Of a stretch of 64,000 bases of DNA, positions 54,441 through 62,981 are shown piece by piece (within the stretch, counting starts at the first letter, position 1; every line of letters begins with the position of its first letter). The notes under the pieces are model-generated. The model made no database searches and was not told the origin of the DNA. It worked only from the letters and a program-made list of their open reading frames with translations. Source of the DNA: CBFIDA01 sp965661085 (GTDB lineage Bacteria > Pseudomonadota > Gammaproteobacteria > Comchoanobacterales > Comchoanobacteraceae); the NCBI GenBank assembly GCA_965661085.1, contig CBFIDA010000007.1, forward strand, positions 1 through 64,000. The letters are read 5' to 3'. The translations under genes were made by a program, and so were the position numbers.

Positions 54441-54473
54441 ATGCATGCCAGGCGATTGCTTGCAAGCATGCAT
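54441..54473. repeat. Inverted repeat ATGCATGC/GCATGCAT upstream of wrbA
   Basis: ATGCATGC (54441-54448) and GCATGCAT (54466-54473) face each other across 17 bases, in which TGCTTGCAAGCA is itself a palindrome. It lies 16 bases upstream of the wrbA start and may be an operator or a member of the intergenic repeat family. Confidence 0.6.
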
Positions 54474-54702
54474 GACTGCGGTCCCATTTGTCAAGGTTTG
54501 TGCATGTGTCCTAAACTGTTTTTGGTGCGTGTCATCTTGTTTTTGTTGCAGGCAGCAGAAACATGTATTGCATGCATGGCGCCCACCATGGATTGTCTTT
54601 ATACGGCGTTTGTTTCGGTTCTCATCTGTGTAGGAGCCAACATCATGGCGACAGCCTTATGCTTGCGGCGGTTTGTTTCAATGTTTTTGTGGTTTTGTTA
54701 AG

Positions 54703-55701
54703 ATGAAGTTCTGGTTTTTGAGAAATTTTACGGAGTGGTCACTGATGCATCAAGCCTTGAATCGAAGCGTCTGGGTTGTGCTGATCATCACGGTGACCTT
54801 GGTGTGGTTTTGGCCAGAGGATGTGATGGTGTTTGGGCAGTTTTGGCGCCCAGACTATCGGCACCAATTGCCAGCCTCTCAAGCCATCCCCGCCCATCAT
54901 ACGGCGCATGATGGCTTGGGTGTGTATTGGATTCATTTGGCACGCGCACAGGATCGAGCCAAGCGTATGCCGCCTTTGCTGGACAAGTTGGGATGGCCTT
55001 GGCGCTGGGTGCACGGGGTCGATGGTTTGAGTCTGTCACCCACTTTTTTCAAACAGCACGTGGATGCCAAAAAATGGCGGCATCATTTTTTCACACCATT
55101 GTATGTGGGCGCAGTGGGTTGCAGTTTGAGTCATTATCGGGCAATGCGTGCTTTTTTGGCGAGTCATCAGGCCTTTGCTTTGATTTTTGAAGATGATGTG
55201 AGGTTTGAGCCGACTGTGCTGCATGCCATTGTGTCCGAGCTTATGATGCATGCCGATGCTTGGGATGTGGTCAACTTTGATGTGATTCATCGATCCGATG
55301 CGCCATTGCACTTTTATAAGCGATTGATGTTGCAACATCGCCCCCATGTTTTGGTCATGATGCGCGCCATCACATGGGGGGCAGGTGCTTATTTGCTCAA
55401 TCGTCATGCTGCGCAGGCTTTGCTGGCGACAGCCAATCCCATTCAGATGCCGATCGATTTTCATACACGACAAGATTGGGAAATGCACATTTTAACCACA
55501 GCCATTTATCCGATTGTGGTGCATCAACTTGCAGGGCAATCATTGCGTATGCAGTCACCAAAATGGTCTGATTCATCGGCATCAGTGGATCTCATGTCGG
55601 TGTTTTTGGCACAGTCTGCACGCACCTGGTATCGCAACATATACCATTTTTGGCATCATGTGTGTGCGCATTTCAAGGTGCCAGCACCATGGTGGGCATG
55701 A
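54703..55701 (+). CDS. Family 25 glycosyltransferase (LPS/LOS type), membrane-anchored
   Basis: This GT25 enzyme of about 332 residues transfers a sugar, typically galactose, to lipopolysaccharide or lipooligosaccharide. An N-terminal membrane helix (SVWVVLIITVTLVWFW) anchors it. The domain shows VYWIHLARAQDRAKRMPPLL, then GAVGCSLSHYRAMRAFLAS and FALIFEDDVRF with the DxD-like acidic motif, all characteristic of GT25. The start may be ATG 54703 or ATG 54745. It stands alone and would act on the outer core of LPS, consistent with lpxB in the same window. Confidence 0.88.
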   Translation: MKFWFLRNFTEWSLMHQALNRSVWVVLIITVTLVWFWPEDVMVFGQFWRPDYRHQLPASQAIPAHHTAHDGLGVYWIHLARAQDRAKRMPPLLDKLGWPWRWVHGVDGLSLSPTFFKQHVDAKKWRHHFFTPLYVGAVGCSLSHYRAMRAFLASHQAFALIFEDDVRFEPTVLHAIVSELMMHADAWDVVNFDVIHRSDAPLHFYKRLMLQHRPHVLVMMRAITWGAGAYLLNRHAAQALLATANPIQMPIDFHTRQDWEMHILTTAIYPIVVHQLAGQSLRMQSPKWSDSSASVDLMSVFLAQSARTWYRNIYHFWHHVCAHFKVPAPWWA

Positions 55702-55817
55702 CCCACAAGTAAGCGCTACCAAGGTGACAACCTTGAGCAATACGTGCCAAGCGACAGATGCTGTGTTGTCGGCCTCACCCCGTGGCATCTGGGTATTGAC
55801 AGCTGAGCCTATTCCGA
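55702..55817. other. Short intergenic region after the glycosyltransferase gene
   Basis: The gap between the glycosyltransferase stop and the stop of the small exported peptide gene holds an imperfect hairpin (ACCAAGGTGACAACCTTG near 55727-55744: CAAGGT/ACCTTG) but no T run. I see no gene here. Confidence 0.4.
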
Positions 55818-56006
55818 CTAATCTAAGCCTGTTTTGATTTCATGTGGTATGCCATGCGTTCCAATAAAAATACAGTTTACGCCAGAGCTTTGGCCCAGCA
55901 CGGCATGTTTGCTGGCATCGATGCCATGGGGCATGTTTGCCAGGATGCTGAAAGCAAAACCTCTGGCGAACAAGATGGCCGTCAAGAGGCACACACGCGC
56001 TAGCAT
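55818..56006 (-). CDS. Small exported peptide downstream of ttcA
   Basis: The ATG at 56006 lies 7 bases past the ttcA stop, with GAGG overlapping that stop and five bases to the ATG, so translation should follow ttcA. The 62-residue product has a signal-peptide-like start (MLARVCLLTAILFARGFAFS) and a short mature part with one cysteine and several His and Gly (NMPHGIDASKHAVLGQSSG). It contains the palindrome TGGCATCGATGCCA (55913-55926). No family is known. Confidence 0.5.
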   Translation of the reverse strand: MLARVCLLTAILFARGFAFSILANMPHGIDASKHAVLGQSSGVNCIFIGTHGIPHEIKTGLD

Positions 56007-56013
56007 GGCAGCC

Positions 56014-56823
56014 TCATGCTTGTTCAAAACCCTTTTCAGCTTTGACGTCGAATGGCTGCCACTTGTCATCCAGTGCTTTAAAATCCCAAAGTTTTTCATC
56101 CATCATCTGGCTGGGATGCAGCGATTGCATGGCATGTAGCGCATTGCTCATGATGTTGGGGTTGTCTTGCGCCATAGACCGTAACCAGGTTTTCATTTTT
56201 TTGCGTGTCAGATTGACTTGTGCACCACACAGGTTGCATGGAATGATTGGAAATGTTTGCTGTTTGGCATAGGCAATGATGTCTTGTTCTTGGCAAAAAA
56301 TCAGTGGTCGAATCACCATGTGATGCCCATCGTCTGTCAATAACTTTGGAGGCATGGCTTTGATGTGGCCGTTGTATAAAATCGACATCATCAGTGTTTC
56401 TATGGCATCATCACGATGATGACCCAAAGCAATGGTGCGATAGCCATGTGTTTTGGCAAAACGATAAATGATGCCACGTCGCAATCTGGAGCACAAAGCA
56501 CAATAGGTCTTGCCTTCAGGGATTTTTTCTTTGACGATGCTGTAGGTGTCTTGGCTTAAAATGGTGTGTGCAATGTCGTGCGCTTGCAGCCAGGCTTTGA
56601 GCCCTTCATCCTGCCAGCCAGGTTGGCCCTGGTCCAATGTGAAGGCATGGATATGAAATCGATAGTGGCTACGGATGCGCATTTTGCTCAGCAATTTAAG
56701 CATGGTGAAGGAGTCTTTACCGCCCGAAAGACAAGCCAGCACAGTATCGCCTTCTGGAATCATGTTGTATTGACGTGCCGCAAGCGATGTGGCGTGCAGC
56801 AGTTTTTTTTCAATGTCGGTCAT
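56014..56823 (-). CDS. ttcA: tRNA 2-thiocytidine biosynthesis protein TtcA
   Basis: TtcA thiolates cytidine 32 of certain tRNAs using ATP and a [4Fe-4S] cluster. The PP-loop SGGKDSFTML is at about residues 33-42, the CxxC pairs that bind the cluster are CALCSRLRRG and CNLCGAQ. GHHRDDAIETLMMSILYNG is the second family signature. The start ATG 56823 gives 269 residues; an earlier ATG at 56853 overlaps the -10 element of a good promoter, so it is less likely. The family usually has 280-310 residues, so this is a short member. Confidence 0.95.
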   Translation of the reverse strand: MTDIEKKLLHATSLAARQYNMIPEGDTVLACLSGGKDSFTMLKLLSKMRIRSHYRFHIHAFTLDQGQPGWQDEGLKAWLQAHDIAHTILSQDTYSIVKEKIPEGKTYCALCSRLRRGIIYRFAKTHGYRTIALGHHRDDAIETLMMSILYNGHIKAMPPKLLTDDGHHMVIRPLIFCQEQDIIAYAKQQTFPIIPCNLCGAQVNLTRKKMKTWLRSMAQDNPNIMSNALHAMQSLHPSQMMDEKLWDFKALDDKWQPFDVKAEKGFEQA

Positions 56824-56851
56824 GGTGTGCGTCGCATTTGAAAGTTTGGCC

Positions 56852-56881
56852 ATTTTAACTGGGGAGTGGATTTGTTGGCAA
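56852..56881 (-). promoter_or_regulatory. Promoter of ttcA
   Basis: On the minus strand TTGCCA (56881-56876), 18 bases and TAAAAT (56857-56852) lie 28 bases before ATG 56823. This placement decides the ttcA start, because the alternative ATG at 56853 would lie inside the -10 box. Confidence 0.6.
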
Positions 56882-57021
56882 GGTTGAAGATGGCCCCAAG
56901 ATAAAAACATTGGGTGCAACAAATGCCATTGTCAGGCCATGGCATTGATGCGCGCATGTCTTGACATCAGTGTGCCATGTGGGATGCTTGCACATGTATT
57001 GGCCATTGTTTCATGATGCTG

Positions 57022-57050
57022 TTGAATCCATTTTGTTTTTTTGCTATATT
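57022..57050 (+). promoter_or_regulatory. Promoter of bolA-grxD
   Basis: TTGAAT (57022-57027), 17 bases and TATATT (57045-57050) are 24 bases before the bolA start, followed by the ribosome-binding site AGGGGA. Good sigma-70-like match. Confidence 0.65.
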
Positions 57051-57074
57051 CAAGGCTGTTTTTAGGGGACGAGC

Positions 57075-57308
57075 ATGTCTGCTTCCGATTACATCAAGAC
57101 CCGCATCACACAACACATGCCAGATGCCACAGTGGCTGTCAGTACCGGCGATGACGTTCATTTCGAAGTTGTGGTGACCTCAAGTGCCTTTCAGGGGTTG
57201 TCTTTGGTTGCGCAGCACCGTTTGGTGCATCAAGCATTGGGTTTAGACTGGGCCGATCGGATTCACGCCATTGCATTGACCACACACATGCCACAACAGG
57301 AGCATTGA
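57075..57308 (+). CDS. ibaG: BolA/IbaG family protein
   Basis: This 77-residue BolA-family protein is a partner of monothiol glutaredoxins in iron-sulfur cluster handling and acid response. The class II KH-like fold shows VHFEVVVTSSAFQGLSLVAQHRLVHQALG, in which HRLV carries the conserved His ligand; short length and lack of the BolA extensions match IbaG/YrbA. It starts at ATG 57075 after AGGGGA and ends one base before the CGFS glutaredoxin gene, the classic functional pairing. Confidence 0.9.
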   Translation: MSASDYIKTRITQHMPDATVAVSTGDDVHFEVVVTSSAFQGLSLVAQHRLVHQALGLDWADRIHAIALTTHMPQQEH

Positions 57309-57309
57309 T

Positions 57310-57633
57310 ATGAGCGACACACAAGCCACCATTGCCAAACAGATCCAAGCGCACGACATTGTTTTGTACATGAAAGGCACACCTGATTTTCCACAGTGTG
57401 GTTTTTCTTTTCATGTGGTCCAAATTTTACAAAAACACAATTTGACTTTTCACGCCATCAACGTGCTTGAAGATCAAGCCATTCGAGAGGGCATTAAGGT
57501 CTTTTCAGATTGGCCCACCATCCCACAATTGTATGTGCGTGGCACATTCATTGGGGGCTGTGACATTGTACAAAGCTTAGATCAGTCTGGTGAGTTGGCA
57601 AAGTTGCTGCCTGCGACTTCGACCGAATCTTAA
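57310..57633 (+). CDS. grxD: Monothiol glutaredoxin (CGFS type)
   Basis: This 107-residue glutaredoxin 4 homolog ligates a [2Fe-2S] cluster as a dimer and works with BolA-type proteins. The active site FPQCGFSFHVVQIL contains the single cysteine at about residue 32. KGTPDFPQ before it and WPTIPQLYVRGTFIGGCDIV after it are conserved. Length is typical (115 in E. coli). It follows ibaG by one base, so the two are cotranslated. Confidence 0.95.
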   Translation: MSDTQATIAKQIQAHDIVLYMKGTPDFPQCGFSFHVVQILQKHNLTFHAINVLEDQAIREGIKVFSDWPTIPQLYVRGTFIGGCDIVQSLDQSGELAKLLPATSTES

Positions 57634-57683
57634 AATCGTTGGGCACCCAGTTGTAAGATGCTGTGCTGCATGTGATCCTTGAG

Positions 57684-57872
57684 TTAAAAATCTTCCCACA
57701 ATGTGGTGTCATTGTCTTTGGATTTGACTTGCATCATTTTTTGGAGCACTTGATCACACTTTTTGATTTCACGTTGTTGCGAAAGCGTTGGTTTTGCTTT
57801 TTTGCGCCAAGCTTGCAGGCATCGGTCGAGCGGACTGATGAAGTTGGTGTCTTTTTTGATGAAAAGTGCCAT
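57684..57872 (-). CDS. Small CBU_0585-like conserved protein
   Basis: This 62-residue protein has the pattern NFISPLDRCLQAW followed by a helical stretch with LSQQREIKKCDQVLQKMMQ. It resembles the small CBU_0585 family of Coxiella and Legionella (remembered pattern: FIS-x-D-x-F, then LSxSQQxE). The function is unknown. CAGGAAAG precedes the ATG at 57872. It is divergent from the large oxidoreductase gene, with about 50 bases between the starts. Confidence 0.65.
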   Translation of the reverse strand: MALFIKKDTNFISPLDRCLQAWRKKAKPTLSQQREIKKCDQVLQKMMQVKSKDNDTTLWEDF

Positions 57873-57924
57873 GTGGCTTTCCTGAAAATAACACTGTATT
57901 ATAACCTTTTGTTTGAGAGAATCA

Positions 57925-60900
57925 ATGCTCAAAGTGCCCCCTTTGCATTTGAATGGTCTCGATGTGGCTGATCTGTATTGCTTGGAAGGATTGAGGCGCA
58001 TTGATGGCAAGTTCATCACTTGGCTCAACACGCAGGCGCCCGAGCTTGCTGCATTTTTGTTGCAGATGCGACAAGCCCCTAAGGACATTGATGATTTGAG
58101 GTACAGCCAATGGTTGTGCCAAACGGCTCCCCACCTTGAGGCATTCTTGGCCGATGTGTTCCACTTGGAAGATCAACGAATGCAAAGGGTGGCCATGGCA
58201 GCGTCTGAGCATCCGATCGTCCAGTTCAAACAGCACTTTGTGCTCAAAGAAGGCAAAAAACGCATGCGTCAGCTGGCGCAAGGCCCATCTTGGGAAAGTT
58301 TGGAGGCTTGGCGTCTTGCCACAGTGGCTCAAATCAAGGATCAAGAGTGGGCCATGGCACGATTTGCGGTGGCATGTTTGACCGATCCCGAGCGGCATCA
58401 ACAGGCTTTGCACAATTTGTACTGGTGGTGCGCACACATGCTGGTCAATCCGCAGCCATGGATACAAAATTGGGTCAGCTTCAAAATACCGAAAAAACTT
58501 GATTTTGATCGATTGATTCCTGTTCAAACCAGTGCGTTCGATCAGTCGGCATGGGCCATTGTGCCTGAACAGCGTCGTCAGCGACAAGGTTTTGATTGGA
58601 CCGATCAGACGTGGTCACTGCGTGCCCTGCATGGTGAAACCCACTATTGTCTGTTTTGTCATGAAAAATCGGGAGACTTTTGTCGCACAGGTTTCCCCCA
58701 AAAAAAGGGCGACCCCAGCATAGGTTTGCGGCAAAATCCTCTGTCGTCCTGGTTGGTCGGCTGCCCACTGGATCAAAAAATTTCAGAAATGAATCTTCTG
58801 GCATCCAAAGGCCATGCACTTGCAGCTTTGGCCACACTCATGATCGACAACCCCATGTGTGTGTTGACTGGACAGCGCATCTGCAATGAATGTATGAAAG
58901 CGTGCATCTATCAAAAACAAACACCGGTTGACATCCCAAAGATTGAGTCGACGTTACTCAAAGAGATTTTACGCTGGCCTTGGGGGGTTGAGCTCTATGC
59001 TTTGCTGGTTCAGTGGAACCCATTGCGTCGCGAACAGTTTTTGCCCGAACCTTTTCAAGGCAGTCGCGTTGCCATCATGGGCATGGGACCGGCAGGCATG
59101 ACCATGGCCCATCATCTTTTGATGGCAGGTTGCGCTGTTGTTGGGCTTGATGGTCAGGCCATTCAGCCGCCACCAAGCGCATGGCAAAGGCCCATTCATC
59201 GCTACGAAGATCTAGAGCATCATTTGAGTCATCGGCCCATTTATGGTGTTGGGGGTGTTTCGGAGTATGGCATCACAGCCCGTTGGGATAAAAATCTCAT
59301 CACCTTGGCCTATTTGACCTTGATGCGGCGCGCACATTTTCAGTGTTACGGCTCGGTACGTTTTGGTGGCACCTGGACTTTAGAGGATGCTTGGCGGCAA
59401 CAATTTGATCATGTGGTGATTGCATTGGGGGCTGGTTTGCCCAAAACACTTAACGTTGGCAACAGCATGGCGGTGGGCATGCGGACCGCCAACGATTTCC
59501 TGATGGCCTTACACTTGGGAGGTGCAGGGCATCCCAAAGCATCATTGGGTCTTGAGGTGCACTTGCCTGCCGTGGTGATTGGTGGTGGGTTGACGGCTGT
59601 CGATACCGCAACAGAGCTGCAAGCTTTGTATTTGCAACAGGTGGCACAAGCACATCAACAAAAGCAACAGCACATTGCCATTTGGCCACAATTGAAAGCA
59701 CATTTTTCTGCTGCATCATGGCGTAAGATTGAGCGTTGGTGCCAGCATGGTGCCGAGTTGGCTGCAGCCAAAAAGCATGCCATGTTGACCCAAACCCCTT
59801 TAGATTTGCATGCATTGTTGCAGGGTTGGGGTGGGGTGACCATTTTGTACCGTAAGCGTCTACAAGATTCCCCAGCTTATCGCATCAACCACGAAGAATT
59901 GCATGCCGCGTTTCAGGAAGGCATTTTGTATCGTCCATGCGTGCAACCTCAAAAAATCATGGTGGATGCACAGGGCGAGGTGTGTGGTGTGATGGTCCAT
60001 CCCATGCGATTGGATGAAGCGGGTGTGTGGCATGAGACAGTCGATGCCACCATCATCGATGCGCAATCGATATGGTCTGCCATTGGCACCCAACTGAATG
60101 TTGCTTACAGTTTTGAGCACCCGGGTCAGTTGGATAAAAGCAATCATTTTCAATATGCTGCACACACTTGGCATGCCGACAGTGGTTTGCAGGCTGCATC
60201 GCCTGGCTTGCACTGCAAAACCACCACACTGGCCCTTTTTACACAGGTGACCGTCAAGGCAGGTGTCAGTTTCATTGGCGATTCCCACCCTGCATTTCAT
60301 GGCAGTGTGGTCAAAGCCATGGGATCCGCCAAACGCGGCTACCCTGAGATTGTGGCACGGTTGCAACATCACCAGAAGGCCTCATTGAGTGGACGTGCGT
60401 ATCAGGCTTTTGTCGAAACACTGCAAGCTTTGTTTGTCACACGTCTTGTGTCGCAGACATGGGCGGCAGAAGATGTGGTGACCTGGCAGGTCCATGCGCC
60501 CGCCATTGCACAAGCTTGGCAACCAGGCACCTTATGTCGTTGGCAGCCCAAAGCATCACACGTTGAGGGGCATATTTCCCCACCAATTTTCATGACCCCC
60601 ATTGCAGTTGACCCAGCACGTGGCATGGTGACCGTGTGTCATGTTGTCTCTGATGTGGTCTGTCGTCAGGCTTTGAATGCGGTCAAAATTGGGGCACGTT
60701 TGGATTTGATGGGGCCAACCGGTGTGCGTTTGTCGTTGCCAACGCAACCCACGCCTGTCTTGTTTTTTGTCCAAAGGGCCTGGATGCCAACATTGATGGC
60801 GGTTTTGGCACCCCTGCATCAAGCGGGTCACCGTGTTTATGTGGTGGTGCATGATGGCCCCAATCCCGTGGGCCAAACCCTCCTAGAGGCGCATACAGAA

Positions 60901-61344
60901 AAATGGATCATGGCCGGTGTGGCGGAAGGTGGCTGGTCGGCCATGCCACATCAGCAAACTTATTGGTCGCAGTTGGCACACTGGTTGGATGGCGTGACCC
61001 TAGGAGCCGTGTATGGTTTGGTGCAACCCAAGATGCTGCAGATCTTGGCTGAACAGGTGTCGGTCCATACCGAATCAAAGCGGCCTGCTTGGTTGGCACA
61101 AAATGCCAAAGTCATGGGGCAAGCCATGGGAGCCATGCAGTGTGGCTTGAAAGGTGTTTGTGCCCAATGCTTGCAATGGCAAGTTGATCCACAAACCGGA
61201 CAGCGCACCAAAGCCGTATACGGTTGTTCTTGGCAAAATCAGCCTTTGGCGGATTTAGACATCCAGCACATGGCAGCACGTCAGCGCCTCAATGGTTTGT
61301 GTCTCGACCTTCAGCACGCCATTGCAGCGCAGAACCCCCAATGA
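57925..61344 (+). CDS. Giant flavin/iron-sulfur oxidoreductase (GltD-like fused to PyrK-like)
   Basis: This 1139-residue cytoplasmic enzyme combines an N-terminal iron-sulfur region (cysteine groups CLFCHEKSGDFC near 242 and CNECMKAC near 318, as in GltD/DPYD) with an FAD/NAD(P)-binding module. That module has the Rossmann motif VAIMGMGPAGMTMAHHLL near residue 382 and a second nucleotide fold VVIGGGLTAVDTATEL near 549. The C-terminal ~270 residues look like the electron-transfer subunit PyrK/NfnA: an FAD/NAD reductase-like domain and a [2Fe-2S] motif CGLKGVCAQC, with a later Cys (about 1073-1105). The whole resembles a bifurcating NADPH:ferredoxin-type flavoenzyme fused in one chain. The substrate is unknown. 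Start ATG 57925; a TTG at 57913 is less likely. Confidence 0.85.
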   Translation: MLKVPPLHLNGLDVADLYCLEGLRRIDGKFITWLNTQAPELAAFLLQMRQAPKDIDDLRYSQWLCQTAPHLEAFLADVFHLEDQRMQRVAMAASEHPIVQFKQHFVLKEGKKRMRQLAQGPSWESLEAWRLATVAQIKDQEWAMARFAVACLTDPERHQQALHNLYWWCAHMLVNPQPWIQNWVSFKIPKKLDFDRLIPVQTSAFDQSAWAIVPEQRRQRQGFDWTDQTWSLRALHGETHYCLFCHEKSGDFCRTGFPQKKGDPSIGLRQNPLSSWLVGCPLDQKISEMNLLASKGHALAALATLMIDNPMCVLTGQRICNECMKACIYQKQTPVDIPKIESTLLKEILRWPWGVELYALLVQWNPLRREQFLPEPFQGSRVAIMGMGPAGMTMAHHLLMAGCAVVGLDGQAIQPPPSAWQRPIHRYEDLEHHLSHRPIYGVGGVSEYGITARWDKNLITLAYLTLMRRAHFQCYGSVRFGGTWTLEDAWRQQFDHVVIALGAGLPKTLNVGNSMAVGMRTANDFLMALHLGGAGHPKASLGLEVHLPAVVIGGGLTAVDTATELQALYLQQVAQAHQQKQQHIAIWPQLKAHFSAASWRKIERWCQHGAELAAAKKHAMLTQTPLDLHALLQGWGGVTILYRKRLQDSPAYRINHEELHAAFQEGILYRPCVQPQKIMVDAQGEVCGVMVHPMRLDEAGVWHETVDATIIDAQSIWSAIGTQLNVAYSFEHPGQLDKSNHFQYAAHTWHADSGLQAASPGLHCKTTTLALFTQVTVKAGVSFIGDSHPAFHGSVVKAMGSAKRGYPEIVARLQHHQKASLSGRAYQAFVETLQALFVTRLVSQTWAAEDVVTWQVHAPAIAQAWQPGTLCRWQPKASHVEGHISPPIFMTPIAVDPARGMVTVCHVVSDVVCRQALNAVKIGARLDLMGPTGVRLSLPTQPTPVLFFVQRAWMPTLMAVLAPLHQAGHRVYVVVHDGPNPVGQTLLEAHTEKWIMAGVAEGGWSAMPHQQTYWSQLAHWLDGVTLGAVYGLVQPKMLQILAEQVSVHTESKRPAWLAQNAKVMGQAMGAMQCGLKGVCAQCLQWQVDPQTGQRTKAVYGCSWQNQPLADLDIQHMAARQRLNGLCLDLQHAIAAQNPQ

Positions 61345-61428
61345 TGGCAACCAGGTCATATTTTTAATTGTTTTTTAATGTTTTTTTCTTTTGTTGTGGC
61401 AAGCTCATTCTTTTGGAGAGACGACACA

Positions 61429-61713
61429 ATGCCAAGCAAAAAAACCAAATATATATTTCGGGATACTCAATCCAATGAGCCTTTTACGTTTTCGACTCAG
61501 ACTTCTGAGGATTCGACTCAGACTTCTAAGGATTCGACTCAGACTTCTGAGGGTTTGACACCCCCCCCATGTGATAAGCGAGTTTTTATAGAGATCAAAG
61601 GCTCTGCTTTCAGAGCCCATCCCAACCACACTGAAGAAGTACAACGCTTGATTGATAAAGTGCGAGCAAAAAAGGACAACAGCACATGCGATACACCGTC
61701 TACTCGATCATAA
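61429..61713 (+). CDS. Small repeat-containing protein, unknown function
   Basis: The ATG at 61429 with GGAGAG upstream opens a 94-residue protein. Three perfect seven-residue repeats, STQTSED, STQTSKD, STQTSEG, cover residues 22-42 (DNA units of 21 bases at 61492-61512, 61513-61533 and 61534-61554). The C-terminal half is basic with HPNHTEEVQRLIDKVRAKK. No signal peptide or membrane span is seen. The family is unknown; tandem Ser/Thr-rich repeats with charged residues recall secreted effectors or surface linkers. Few single-base differences among the repeats suggest recent expansion. Confidence 0.6.
   Translation: MPSKKTKYIFRDTQSNEPFTFSTQTSEDSTQTSKDSTQTSEGLTPPPCDKRVFIEIKGSAFRAHPNHTEEVQRLIDKVRAKKDNSTCDTPSTRS
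61492..61554 (+). repeat. Three tandem 21-base repeats within the small gene
   Basis: Three units of 21 bases encode the STQTS(E/K)(D/G) heptads. They differ by only one or two bases (GAG to AAG in unit 2, GAT to GGT at the end of unit 3), so copy number may vary between strains. Confidence 0.85.
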
Positions 61714-61947
61714 GGTGATGATGCCTCAGTCACCAGTATCACAACACATGATGGCCGTCGGCCGGTATCGTCAAGGTCATGATCTGAATTTGGCAAGGGG
61801 CCCATCTGTTTGTGCGATGCACAGGAATATAGGTCTTTATCTATCGCAAAGACATAAATAAGCATCGTACCCTCATATTTTTAAGGTAAAGTTAAGGTTT
61901 CTTGTTGCTTTTGGTGTTAGGTTGAGATTTGATTTGGAATACAAATC

Positions 61948-62386
61948 ATGCCCTTCAGAAAACGTCAATCACTAGGTAACATAACTAACAAACAAAGCCC
62001 GAACCGGCCCGAGAAACATGCCGAGGACAGCCACCGGTTGGTGGCTTTGACTTGTTTGGTAGACAATTGGGTTGCACACGGTCATGATCTAAACAAAAAT
62101 CCCACTGTCAAACATTCAAGCGCCTTGACCCAAAAAAAAGGTCGCTCAAACACCACAAATCAACTCAAAATACCCATGCGTCAAGCAAGATTCCTCAAAA
62201 CATGTCTATGCATCTCATGTGGTTCCAAGACAAAATTTCGACGCTTTGGGACTTTATAAGAATATTCTGGCTGAGGATCAAAAACCACTGCCACAGCTGT
62301 TTGATTTCGATGGGACTGGATGGCATGCACGCGCAGAGACCAAACCCCCACATCCACCTTGGGAGAGTCTGGCACCATTGTTTTAA
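61948..62386 (+). pseudogene. Gene interrupted by a frameshift at an A8 tract
   Basis: From ATG 61948 a frame reads 64 residues (MPFRKRQSLGNITNKQSPNR at its start) to eight A residues at 62132-62139. In that frame it runs on to a stop at 62259. From 62141, in the +1 frame, a very protein-like sequence follows (YASHVVPRQNFDALGLYKNI, then LFDFDGTGWHARAETKPPH), ending at 62386. Removing one A joins both into a 145-residue protein. The gene is therefore either dead or expressed by polymerase or ribosome slippage on the A tract. No family is recognised. Confidence 0.45.
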
Positions 62387-62981
62387 CTGAAATGCATGGA
62401 TTCTAGGGCCATCAACAACACCGAACCCATTCATAAATTGCTGTGGTGTTCGGTGATGGCTGAGTCGCGTGTTGGCACGCGCCTGTGTTGGGCATCGATG
62501 TTTTGGTCAACCGAACGATGTGATACGCGTTGACGCATCACGATGACAGGCGATGGGTGACATTCATACCATCATACGCTTTATTCGGTGATGCGCATCA
62601 CAGGGCAAAACCCTATGCAGTGTGCAAAATCGTATTTTTGGGTCATCGATGGATGGATGTTATGTGATATGAAACGACCATCATGAGAATATGGGCAGGC
62701 TCAGCAATGGGCTTGGAAAAAACCTGTGATGATGATCGATCCAAACCCAGGGATGTGCCTGTGTTGATGGACGTTGCCACACAGTTGATGCGTTGAACTT
62801 GCCGATGATGCATCTGGATCCGTCACAGCAGCTTACCCACCTTCATGAGATCACCTGAATCATCGATATGTTGCTGCATGAGTGCGGTCATGACATGCTG
62901 GATGTTTGGGGGATCTCTAGACAGATCACCATAAACAACTTAACATGATGACATTGAGATTGAGATGTTTTGGGGCAGAGC
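62387..62981. other. Gene-free region before the last membrane protein gene
   Basis: Nothing coding is convincing here. Two inverted repeats are visible: CACCGAAC/GTTCGGTG (62419-62426 and 62448-62455) and the perfect palindrome GTGATGCGCATCAC (62588-62601). Their function is unknown. Confidence 0.4.
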
